Shown in pieces: positions 30,971 to 37,214 of a stretch of 38,901 nucleotides of DNA (position 1 is the first letter of the stretch; every line of letters starts with the position of its first letter). The stretch covers positions 1 to 38,901 of the forward strand of contig JANYBW010000038.1 in assembly GCA_025360585.1 (NCBI GenBank). Direction: 5' to 3'. Both the position numbers and the translations under genes were made by a program. The notes under the pieces were generated by a model, which searched no databases, was not told the origin of the DNA, and saw only the letters and a list, made by a program, of their open reading frames with translations. The DNA comes from Actinomycetes bacterium. GTDB taxonomy: Bacteria > Actinomycetota > Acidimicrobiia > IMCC26256 > PALSA-610.

Positions 30971-31749
30971 ACGAACTGCAATCACTGTGTGAAATGGCGA
31001 TGCAAGCGGCGCGTGCTGGCGGCGAAATTGTGAGCGCTCATTTTGGTGCCGCGCGAAACATTGAAGAAAAGGCGCCTGGCGATTGGGTGAGTGCGGCGGA
31101 TGTCGCGAGCGAAGCTGCTGTAAAAACCATACTGACGGATCTTGCGCCGCACGTCGATTTCTTCGGCGAAGAATCTGGTGGTACTCGCAGCGAGTTGGGT
31201 TGGTTCGTTGATCCTCTCGATGGCACCTCGAACTTTTTGCATGGGCTCGATGCAGTAGGTGTCTCGATTGGGTTGGTGCGCGATGGTGTGCCCGTTGTGG
31301 GTGTGGTGCACGCGCCGCTGCTGTACGGGCGGATGTATCACGCGTACCTTGGAGGCGGCGCGTACAAAGATGGCACGCCGATTCATGTGAGCACTCGCAG
31401 CGTTGCGCAGGCGATCCCCGCGACGGGGTTTCCGTTTCGGAAAAAGCATCTCGTGCCGACGTACCTCGAAGTGTTCAAGGCCGCGTTCGAAACCTTTGAG
31501 GATCTGCGTCGTATCGGTGGCGCGAGCCTCGATTTGAGCTGGACGGCCGAAGGCGTCTTCGACGGCTACTTCGAACAGGCCTTGGGTACTTGGGATGTCG
31601 CGGCTGGTTCGGTACTCGTGCGTGAAGCTGGCGGGGTCGTCACGGACTGGGCCGGGGCAGAAAATGAGTTCTTGTGGTCTGGGAACATCGTTTCGGGTAA
31701 TCCAGCCGTCCATGCGAAAATCCTGGAAATTACGAAATCAGTTGCTTAG
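30967..31749 (+). CDS. Inositol-monophosphatase-family phosphatase, copy 2
   Basis: The 260-residue protein has FFGEESGG, VDPLDGTSNFLHG and LGTWDVAAGSVLVREAGG, the complete metal site of inositol monophosphatases, and the GDWVSAADVASE segment upstream matches the family's D-x-V-T-x-x-D region. It is closer to classic SuhB-type inositol monophosphatase than the previous gene. In actinobacteria this activity supplies inositol for phosphatidylinositol and mycothiol. ATG 30967 overlaps the preceding stop (ATGA). Two family members in one unit suggest different substrates. Confidence 0.92.
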   Translation: MNELQSLCEMAMQAARAGGEIVSAHFGAARNIEEKAPGDWVSAADVASEAAVKTILTDLAPHVDFFGEESGGTRSELGWFVDPLDGTSNFLHGLDAVGVSIGLVRDGVPVVGVVHAPLLYGRMYHAYLGGGAYKDGTPIHVSTRSVAQAIPATGFPFRKKHLVPTYLEVFKAAFETFEDLRRIGGASLDLSWTAEGVFDGYFEQALGTWDVAAGSVLVREAGGVVTDWAGAENEFLWSGNIVSGNPAVHAKILEITKSVA

Positions 31750-32039
31750 AACGGGCGCGGATAGGTGAGAGGTAATCCGATGCAAGAATCCAGTTTCGCG
31801 CTCTCGTCGCTGCGCTCAGGGGCCGCTCGGGCCACGGGCGGCGCCGCGTTTCGTCGAGATCAGCCCAAATCCGTCGTCTTTTGGCGCGCCCTCTTAATTA
31901 ATTCATTTGCACTTGACGGGTGTGGCATGATTTGATGCAACTGCTTACGGAGAAGCCCGTGCGCGCCGATGAAACACCAGTAACAACAAGTTCGCCACAA
32001 TTCTGAACCCCCCGAACCTCTGAACCGGAAAGGAACCTG
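31750..32039. other. Long gene-free leader upstream of a small ORF
   Basis: This stretch has a GC-rich hairpin-like sequence near 31795-31850, then an AT-rich segment (31895-31935) with TTGACG and CATGAT that could be a promoter. A 23-codon ORF (31935-32006, MQLLTEKPVRADETP...) lies in the presumed leader. No conserved RNA could be recognised. Confidence 0.35.
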
Positions 32040-32249
32040 ATGAGCACAGCTCGCCTCGCACAACAAATGCGGATGGCAGTAGCTGGTGCGCGCGCGTTCC
32101 ATGCGGCTGCAGTCCATGGTTTTGGGTTTGCTGTCATTGAATGCCCAATTCCGGCCTTTTACACGGGATCAACGGCTGGTTCATGGTCGCGCAATGACCT
32201 TCAGAACCGTAAGCCCGGCTCCCGGCAGACCTCGGTGTATCTCACGTAG
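32040..32249 (+). CDS. Small hypothetical protein
   Basis: The 69-residue ORF starts with ATG 32040 preceded by GGAAAGGA at a good distance (7 nt), and is followed by a strong terminator 25 nt after its stop. It opens STARLAQQMRMAVAGARAFHAAAVHG, an amphipathic helix-like segment, and ends in a polar tail with SWSRNDLQNRKPGS. No family is recognised. The long leader (about 100-110 nt from the presumed promoter), good ribosome-binding site and terminator make it a likely independent transcript. An alternative is a non-coding RNA whose 3' end is the terminator. Confidence 0.5.
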   Translation: MSTARLAQQMRMAVAGARAFHAAAVHGFGFAVIECPIPAFYTGSTAGSWSRNDLQNRKPGSRQTSVYLT

Positions 32250-32273
32250 TGCAAACCACGTGCGAAATTCTCC

Positions 32274-32309
32274 AAGGCCCGCCGGGAAACCGGCGGGCCT
32301 TTTGTTTTG
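32274..32309 (+). terminator. Intrinsic terminator
   Basis: AAGGCCCGCCGG pairs perfectly with CCGGCGGGCCTT across a GAAA tetraloop, followed by TTGTTTT. This is the strongest canonical terminator in the window. It separates the small ORF from the WhiB gene. Confidence 0.9.
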
Positions 32310-32362
32310 CCCGAAAACATTGATCTTTCCCCGCCCAGACCACCAGCTACCGAGCCCTACAA

Positions 32363-32794
32363 ATGTTTAGCCAAACCCTGAATCCAAATCACGTCAACGA
32401 CGACGACACAGAAATGGAGCCGGCGATGTTCGCCCTCACTGAAGCCCCAGAGCGCTACACGGACACCGACATCAGTAACTGGGCCGCGCTTGCGCGTTGC
32501 GCGACCGGAACGGGCACGATGCTTGATTTGTTCTTCTCGGAACAAATCGATGACATCAACCGGGCCAAGGCCTTTTGCCTCGGTTGCGAGGTACGCGAGA
32601 CCTGCCTCGACGCCGCGATTGACAACATCGAGCCTTGGGGTGTCTGGGGCGGAGAGCTGTTGCTCAACGGCAAGATCCTCGCCGAGAAGCGTCGTAGGGG
32701 GCGTCCGCCCAAGGTCCGTCCTGCGGAACCGGCTGCGATCGTCGACCCGTTTGAGGGGCTGTTCGGCGCTGTTTCCCAGAGCCTTTCGGCCTGA
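32363..32794 (+). CDS. WhiB-family iron-sulfur transcriptional regulator
   Basis: The 143-residue protein has four cysteines for a 4Fe-4S cluster (C46, C72, C75, C81 in FCLGCEVRETC), the turn GVWGGE (93-98) and a basic end with RRRGRPPK (about 110-117), an AT-hook-like motif for DNA binding. WhiB proteins occur only in actinobacteria and their phages, and act with the primary sigma factor in cell division, redox or developmental control. The start is uncertain: ATG 32363, ATG 32414 or ATG 32426 are possible, as the conserved part begins near residue 38. No clear ribosome-binding site exists before any of them. Confidence 0.92.
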   Translation: MFSQTLNPNHVNDDDTEMEPAMFALTEAPERYTDTDISNWAALARCATGTGTMLDLFFSEQIDDINRAKAFCLGCEVRETCLDAAIDNIEPWGVWGGELLLNGKILAEKRRRGRPPKVRPAEPAAIVDPFEGLFGAVSQSLSA

Positions 32795-32797
32795 TTC

Positions 32798-32860
32798 ATG
32801 TGCATTGCTGATAAGGAGGTGCGTTTGGTAACGCCAGTATCAACCCAATTTTCGGCTTAA
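32798..32860 (+). other. Strong Shine-Dalgarno sequence before a tiny ORF
   Basis: AAGGAGGTG (32813-32821) matches the 16S anti-SD almost ideally, but only short frames follow: TTG 32825 would give 11 codons, and ATG 32798 gives a 20-codon frame (MCIADKEVRLVTPVST...) that contains the SD itself. No longer gene begins here. Confidence 0.4.
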
Positions 32861-33009
32861 CGGCTACGCGCCGGAGCGGCACAAATTTCTACGGAAATGG
32901 CCCTAATGCGGGCCGGGACAACGAACAACAACAGTCGAGGCTCCCCCCATCGATTGTGTGTGAACAAGCGAGTCCCGGCCTGCGGTCGAAACCGTATCCA
33001 CCCAATTCC

Positions 33010-33053
33010 TGTGTCCCACGGATGTTCCACATATGGAACATCCGTGGGACACA
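33010..33053. terminator. Perfect 20-bp inverted repeat, putative tail-less terminator
   Basis: The arm from 33010 (TGTGTCCCACGGATGTTCCA) pairs exactly with the arm ending at 33053 across the loop CATA. It lies just beyond the 3' end of the pentapeptide gene (33081) and after WhiB, so it could end transcription from both sides. Neither strand has a T-run, as in I-shaped actinobacterial terminators. An operator or element end is also possible. Confidence 0.6.
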
Positions 33054-33080
33054 AGTGGTTGGGGGCCGGGATGATGGGTA

Positions 33081-33743
33081 TCAGGATCGGTCGTCGCTTA
33101 CCTTTACGGCGTGCGCGGCGAAGAGCGCCAGCGCGAACGGCAGCACCTGATTCGAATCGATCGTCGCGCCTTTGAGTGCCGAGGCGCCCACCAACTCCGT
33201 GAGCGTTGAGCCGTACAACACAAGGTTCTTCAATCTGGCGTTCGTGAATACCGTGGCGCTGAGATCTGAATCGACGAACGCGATTTCGGCGCCCTGCGAG
33301 CCAGTAAAATCAGACTGTTCAATAACGGTTTCGTGCACCGCGCACCGTTCGAGTTTCGTCATCCGCAGATTCAGATCGTTTGCTTTCGAAGCCGTGATCG
33401 CCACATCGGTAAGTCGAGCGCCACCAAAATTCGCGCTCGATATCCGGCACCGCACAAACGCCACGCGAGTCAGTGCCGCGGTATCGAAATCGGCGCCCGA
33501 CAGTTCGCAATCGACGAACTCCGTATCGACGATGCGGGAATCGGCAAATGAAACGCCGGTCAGCGCAGCGCCGGCGAATCGACATCCGGCGATGTCGCTG
33601 TGCTCGAAATCAACCGTGGTGCCATCGCCGTTGATTTCGCTAGCGGACCATTCACCGTCGTGGCTTGCTTGAGCGGCGTCTACTGGCAATGTCGATGCCG
33701 GCAGGGTTGGATCGATGCGAGGGGATCGTGGTGGTGTGGGCAC
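33081..33743 (-). CDS. Pentapeptide-repeat protein
   Basis: The protein consists mostly of tandem pentapeptide repeats of the type A-(D/N/S)-(L/F)-x-x: FEHSDIAGCRFAGAALTGVSF, VDTEFVDCELSGADFDTAAL, SANFGGARLTDV, SDFTGSQGAEIAFVDSDLSATVF and so on, for about 150 residues. These form a right-handed square beta-helix. Some such proteins mimic DNA and protect gyrase, others have no known role. The start is uncertain: GTG 33743 is the first sensible codon after the overlap with the HAD gene, and the frame remains open further upstream in a shadow of that gene. It lies about 31 bp downstream of the HAD stop and is probably co-transcribed with it. Confidence 0.82.
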   Translation of the reverse strand: MPTPPRSPRIDPTLPASTLPVDAAQASHDGEWSASEINGDGTTVDFEHSDIAGCRFAGAALTGVSFADSRIVDTEFVDCELSGADFDTAALTRVAFVRCRISSANFGGARLTDVAITASKANDLNLRMTKLERCAVHETVIEQSDFTGSQGAEIAFVDSDLSATVFTNARLKNLVLYGSTLTELVGASALKGATIDSNQVLPFALALFAAHAVKVSDDRS

Positions 33744-33774
33744 TGCGAGATCGTAGGTAATTCGTGCCGGCGCG

Positions 33775-34410
33775 TTACGGAAGGACGCCAACTTGTTCGA
33801 GCACCGCCCGCGCCGCGTCGACGCCTTGGGCAAGGTGAGCGTTGAGGCCGCAGGCTCGCGCACCGTCAACGTTGATGATGTTGTCGTCGAGGAAGAGCAC
33901 GGCCGACGGATCGCAGCCCACGTGCTCCACAACGTGTTCAAAGATCTCGGCATCGGGTTTCACGAGACCAAGTTCGTACGACAAGAAACATGGGGAAAAC
34001 GAGGCGAGCATCGGATTGTGTTCGAATTGATACTTCCAATGCAGGTCGTTTGTGTTGCTCAGGCAACCGGTCGCGATGACGGTCGATACGTCGCCAACCA
34101 GTTCGACGGCGCCGGGATAGGGCCCTCGTACCCAGTGAATAAACGACGCCAGGTACTCGTCGCCAGTGATACTGAGCTGCCAGTCGTCGACGACACCTTG
34201 GGCGAACTCGCTCGGGCTGCAATGACCGCGTTCAAACGCACGCACCCATTCACATTCGAGCCAACGCCGCCAAAGCTCAGCTTCGTCATCGATGCCCGAC
34301 AAGGCTTGCATTGCTTCGATTCCGCCAAATTCGATGAGGACGCCACCAAGATCGAACAGCACGAGCTCGATGCCCGTGTTTGAACTGGCTTTGTTTGAGG
34401 TGCTCGTCAC
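33775..34410 (-). CDS. HAD-superfamily hydrolase
   Basis: The protein has HAD motif I LVLFDLGGVLIEFGG (nucleophile Asp in FDLGG), a motif II threonine or serine in VIATGCLSNTN, motif III lysine in LGLVKPDAEIFEHV and motif IV in VLFLDDNIINVDGA. It belongs to the subfamily IA (HAD-like phosphatase, epoxide-hydrolase N-terminal type). Note that the first motif is D-x-G rather than D-x-D, as in many members of this group. GTG 34410 is the likely start, overlapping the TGA of a short upstream ORF; the frame stays open to 34500, next to the tRNA. Substrate unknown. Confidence 0.85.
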   Translation of the reverse strand: MTSTSNKASSNTGIELVLFDLGGVLIEFGGIEAMQALSGIDDEAELWRRWLECEWVRAFERGHCSPSEFAQGVVDDWQLSITGDEYLASFIHWVRGPYPGAVELVGDVSTVIATGCLSNTNDLHWKYQFEHNPMLASFSPCFLSYELGLVKPDAEIFEHVVEHVGCDPSAVLFLDDNIINVDGARACGLNAHLAQGVDAARAVLEQVGVLP

Positions 34411-34504
34411 AATCGTGTCTGCTCGATGTTCTTGCCGGGCATGGGCAGCACAATCGTTGCGATCACGGGCCGGGGTGTCTTGTAACGTACATCGGCCCAC
34501 CCAG

Positions 34505-34578
34505 GGGCGCTTAGCTCAGTTGGTTAGAGCACCTCCCTTACAAGGAGGGGGTCGGGGGTTCGAGTCCCTCAGCGCCCA
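34505..34578 (+). tRNA. tRNA-Val (anticodon UAC)
   Basis: All arms fold: acceptor GGGCGCT with AGCGCCC, D stem GCTC/GAGC, anticodon stem CCTCC/GGAGG with loop CTTACAA (anticodon TAC), and T arm GGGGG-TTCGAGT-CCCTC with one G-T pair. The discriminator is A; the CCA end is not encoded in full (ACCG). The gene is directly followed by an integrase gene in the same direction, the typical arrangement of a tRNA-targeted element. Confidence 0.96.
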
Positions 34579-34645
34579 CCGACTCAATGTTTATAGGCAG
34601 TTTTGATCGCAGAGTCAAATGCTTGTGCAGCGCACAGCGCTCTTG

Positions 34646-34651
34646 TAACCT
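34646..34651 (+). promoter_or_regulatory. -10 box TAACCT, leaderless promoter of the integrase gene
   Basis: TAACCT is followed by CTAACT and ATG 34658. The element thus uses the same promoter style as its host. Confidence 0.6.
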
Positions 34652-34657
34652 CTAACT

Positions 34658-35569
34658 ATGATAATCCAATCGCCGCAGTCCGCGACAGTTCCCCGGCTTG
34701 CCCAATCGTTCGGGCTTTCACTCGAAGCCGAGAACAAATCCAAACGAACTCGCGAGGGATATCTCGAAACGCTCGGCCTGTTTGCACGTTGGCTCCAGTC
34801 TGAGCGATTGACTGAGCGTGCCGGGGAGCTCACGCGCGCGCACATTGAAGGATTCCTCGCCGACCTGTTTGCGCGCGGCCGCACGGCTTCAACAGTCGCG
34901 ACGCGCTACAAGGGGTTGCGCCAGTTTTTCAATTGGGCGGTGGCCGATGGTGAACTCGACCGTTCGCCGATGGACGGCATGCGCCCGCCAATCATTCCGG
35001 AACAACCCGTGCCAGTCATTACCGAAGACGAGATGCGTCGACTCTTGAAGGCGTGCACGGGTACAAACTTCGAAGACCGTCGCGACCTCGCGATTGTCCT
35101 TTTGCTGGCCGATACGGGTGCACGACGATCGGAGTGCGGCAACTTGACGATCGACGATGTCGATCTTGAGAACCGCACCGTTACTGTGCTCGGAAAAGGC
35201 CGGCGCGTTCGAGCGGTCCGGTTCGGTGCGAAAACTGCCCGCGCGATCGATCGGTATCTACGCATACGCGATGCACACGCACTCGCCGCGACCAATGCGT
35301 TATGGCTCGGAAGCCGATCGAGCACCTTCTCGGATCAAGGCATCCGTCAAATGCTCGAACGGCGTGGAGCTGAGGCGAATATCGAACGCCTTCATGCGCA
35401 CCGATTCCGGCACACCTTCGCGCATGCGCACCTCGCATCCGGTGGCCATGAGGGGGATCTGATGCAGTTGGCTGGTTGGAAGTCGCGCCAGATGCTGAAT
35501 CGTTACGGCCAGTCAGTCGCAGCCGAACGTGCGCGTGCGAACTATGAGAGCCCGATGGACCGGCTATGA
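34658..35569 (+). CDS. Tyrosine recombinase (XerC/XerD-like integrase)
   Basis: The 303-residue protein has an N-terminal SAM-like core-binding domain (about 15-105) and a catalytic domain with R156 (TGARRSE), K180 (LGKGRR), H248 and R251 (HAHRFRHTFA), W274 (AGWKS) and the nucleophile Y283 (MLNRYGQ). All six catalytic positions are filled, so it should cut and join DNA. Its place 80 bp after tRNA-Val suggests that it inserts the element at the 3' end of that tRNA. The stop overlaps the next gene by 4 bp (ATGA). It is short, as in Xer-like integrases, and lacks an AP2-type N-terminal DNA-binding domain, which suggests a simple att site. Confidence 0.93.
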   Translation: MIIQSPQSATVPRLAQSFGLSLEAENKSKRTREGYLETLGLFARWLQSERLTERAGELTRAHIEGFLADLFARGRTASTVATRYKGLRQFFNWAVADGELDRSPMDGMRPPIIPEQPVPVITEDEMRRLLKACTGTNFEDRRDLAIVLLLADTGARRSECGNLTIDDVDLENRTVTVLGKGRRVRAVRFGAKTARAIDRYLRIRDAHALAATNALWLGSRSSTFSDQGIRQMLERRGAEANIERLHAHRFRHTFAHAHLASGGHEGDLMQLAGWKSRQMLNRYGQSVAAERARANYESPMDRL

Positions 35570-36069
35570 CTATTCCCGACCTCCGTAGGCTTGGCTTTCA
35601 AATGGTACGCGCTGTTCAATGCGACCGGAACCGCTGCCGCCGCGAGCTCGGCACTATCTGGCGAGTATGCGAAGTGATCGCGATCGAATCCCTTGAATCG
35701 ACTATGCCTTTGTCGCACGTGGTGCAGCGATGGGCAGATCGCGGCGAAGACCTTTCGTCTATATCAGCCCAACGTTTACCGAAGGCGATAGCGTGCGTGC
35801 ACCTGGCCGATCCGTCTGGCCATCAGCTCGCCGGTGAAGTGCTGCGAAAACGATGGCCCTTCGACCTGGACGTACCATTCAGTCAATTCACGCCGGACCA
35901 GCGGGCCGCGTGGCACCTCTTTTCGGTCGCCGAAATGAACGCGAAAAGCACAGCCGAATCAGTTGCCTTCCATTGCGCCGAGTGCGGCACAGTCGCCAAC
36001 CCGCCTACATTCGCAGCGCTCGTCCGAGCAGCCAAATCACGGACCACTGCGCCGATACTCGTTCGATGA
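35566..36069 (+). CDS. Hypothetical protein coupled to the integrase
   Basis: The 167-residue protein has two cysteine pairs: CDRNRC near residue 20 and HCAECG near residue 135, which suggest a zinc site. No family is recognised. The central part is helical, with WPFDLDVPFSQFTPDQRAAWHLFSVAEMNA. ATG 35566 overlaps the integrase stop, so it is co-translated. A DNA-binding or recombination-directing role is possible because of position, but is not shown by the sequence. Confidence 0.65.
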   Translation: MTIPDLRRLGFQMVRAVQCDRNRCRRELGTIWRVCEVIAIESLESTMPLSHVVQRWADRGEDLSSISAQRLPKAIACVHLADPSGHQLAGEVLRKRWPFDLDVPFSQFTPDQRAAWHLFSVAEMNAKSTAESVAFHCAECGTVANPPTFAALVRAAKSRTTAPILVR

Positions 36070-36184
36070 TGCACAGCGCGTCCACAGTGAACGCTATGCT
36101 CAGGACTTCCTAAAAAGCTGGGCCCAAGCGGGCTGAACCGGGATCGAGCAGCATCCGGCCGAACCTCTTTGAGGTAGGCCAGCC
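36070..36184. other. Gap between the integrase pair and the following genes
   Basis: About 115 bp without a gene. GAGGT (36171-36175) could be a distant ribosome-binding site for ATG 36185. The sequence GCCGAACCTCTTTGAGGTAGGCC has a small inverted repeat (ACCTC/GAGGT). Confidence 0.4.
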
Positions 36185-36436
36185 ATGTCTCCGTCCGAAC
36201 GCACGCTTCAAGCGAAGGTCGCCGCCCATAAATCGTGGGCCAATACACGAAACCCTTCAGAACGCACAGCCAATGCCCGCGCCGCCGCACTCGACCGGTT
36301 CGAACGTGAAATCGATCCCGATGGAACGATGGAACCGGCGGAGCGAGCTCGCCGCTCAGCCCACGCCCGCAAGGCATATTTCACGCAGCTAGCACTCAAG
36401 TCTGCGAAGGCTCGCCGCAAAGGTGGTGCGGCATGA
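36185..36436 (+). CDS. Small conserved helical protein of actinobacterial mobile elements
   Basis: The 83-residue basic, alanine- and arginine-rich protein contains LDRFEREIDPDGTMEPAERARRSAHARKAYF and ends in LALKSAKARRK. I know this pattern from unnamed small proteins on actinobacterial plasmids, prophages and integrative elements; no role is established. It is predicted to be mostly helical. The stop overlaps the next start (ATGA). Confidence 0.75.
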   Translation: MSPSERTLQAKVAAHKSWANTRNPSERTANARAAALDRFEREIDPDGTMEPAERARRSAHARKAYFTQLALKSAKARRKGGAA

Positions 36437-36795
36437 ACGCCCCGGATGAGAAACGCCGCCCTAGTTCGGGCGGCGGTCCTTCGAACGACTCGGTCAAAAG
36501 TGTCCAACCAGATTCTACGCCTCGGGTACGACACGAACACGAGCATCCGCGCGAACGCGACTATCCGGAGAGCCATGACGCAACGCAGCGGTGTGGGCTG
36601 GTTGGTCCACACCGTTCGGAACTGTTTGTGCAAGACCCGGCGTTCTGCCAGTGGTGCACTGACGAGGAAACGCAAGGCTTCGTGTGTTTGCATGTTGTCT
36701 GGTACGACCGCGATGCGGGTGGGTTACTCCTGACTGATGACAGTCTCGACAGTGGCGTCGTCGTATGCGCGTGGTCGTTGTGCGGTGAGCGGTGA
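36433..36795 (+). CDS. Hypothetical protein
   Basis: The first half (about residues 1-50) is polar and disordered-looking (DEKRRPSSGGGPSND, RHEHEHPRERDYPESHD). The second half has FVQDPAFCQWCTDEE and VCLHVVWYDRDAGGLLLTDD, with four cysteines. No family is recognised. It is held between two genes by 4-bp overlaps (ATGA before, GTGA after), so it is probably real. Confidence 0.6.
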   Translation: MNAPDEKRRPSSGGGPSNDSVKSVQPDSTPRVRHEHEHPRERDYPESHDATQRCGLVGPHRSELFVQDPAFCQWCTDEETQGFVCLHVVWYDRDAGGLLLTDDSLDSGVVVCAWSLCGER

Positions 36796-37214
36796 GCGCG
36801 CCGATGGTCGGCTACGACCGTCTGCTTGAGGTTGATGCGATCGCGTCGTTGGCGGCGGATCTGCGGTCAGAACTGCCCTCGGTCGATACTCGATTGTTCG
36901 CGTTCGCCTGCCACGGCGAGATTGTGGCGACGTTGAAAGCGTTGCATGAGCGGCGCGCGTTGCATCGTGTTGTGGTGTGTGACCTTGGCCGAATCCATTT
37001 GACGGTAACGGGTTTTGCTGACGAAGCGCGGCGTGCGCGGATTGTTGATCCGGAGCGTGCGCTTGGGGTGCTCGAAGGCGCGATGCATGAGGGAGTGCCG
37101 AGGGGCCGCGAGGTGCTTGAACGGCTCGCTCATCTCGTTACGGTGCGCGCGGAAGCGACGCGGCTCGAAACGGAACTCGCGCGAATTGTCGAGACATATG
37201 GGGTGTCGGCATGA
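36792..37214 (+). CDS. Hypothetical protein
   Basis: The 140-residue protein starts with GTG 36792, overlapping the previous stop by 4 bp. It reads like a globular alpha-helical protein, with RLFAFACHGEIVATLKALHERRALHRVVVCDLG and a C-terminal helix with heptad-like spacing (LERLAHLVTVRAEATRLETELARIVE). No domain recognised. Its stop overlaps the ATPase gene (ATGA). Confidence 0.65.
   Translation: MSAPMVGYDRLLEVDAIASLAADLRSELPSVDTRLFAFACHGEIVATLKALHERRALHRVVVCDLGRIHLTVTGFADEARRARIVDPERALGVLEGAMHEGVPRGREVLERLAHLVTVRAEATRLETELARIVETYGVSA

Noticed and set aside
33744-33953. Extended N-terminus of the pentapeptide-repeat protein
   Set aside because: That part is Ser/Thr/Arg-rich and overlaps the end of the HAD gene in another frame; pentapeptide repeats begin only later.
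36446-36733. Alternative plus-strand frame of 95 codons inside the hypothetical gene at 36433
   Set aside because: It is Arg- and Thr-rich and lacks the 4-bp overlaps with both neighbours that support the frame chosen.
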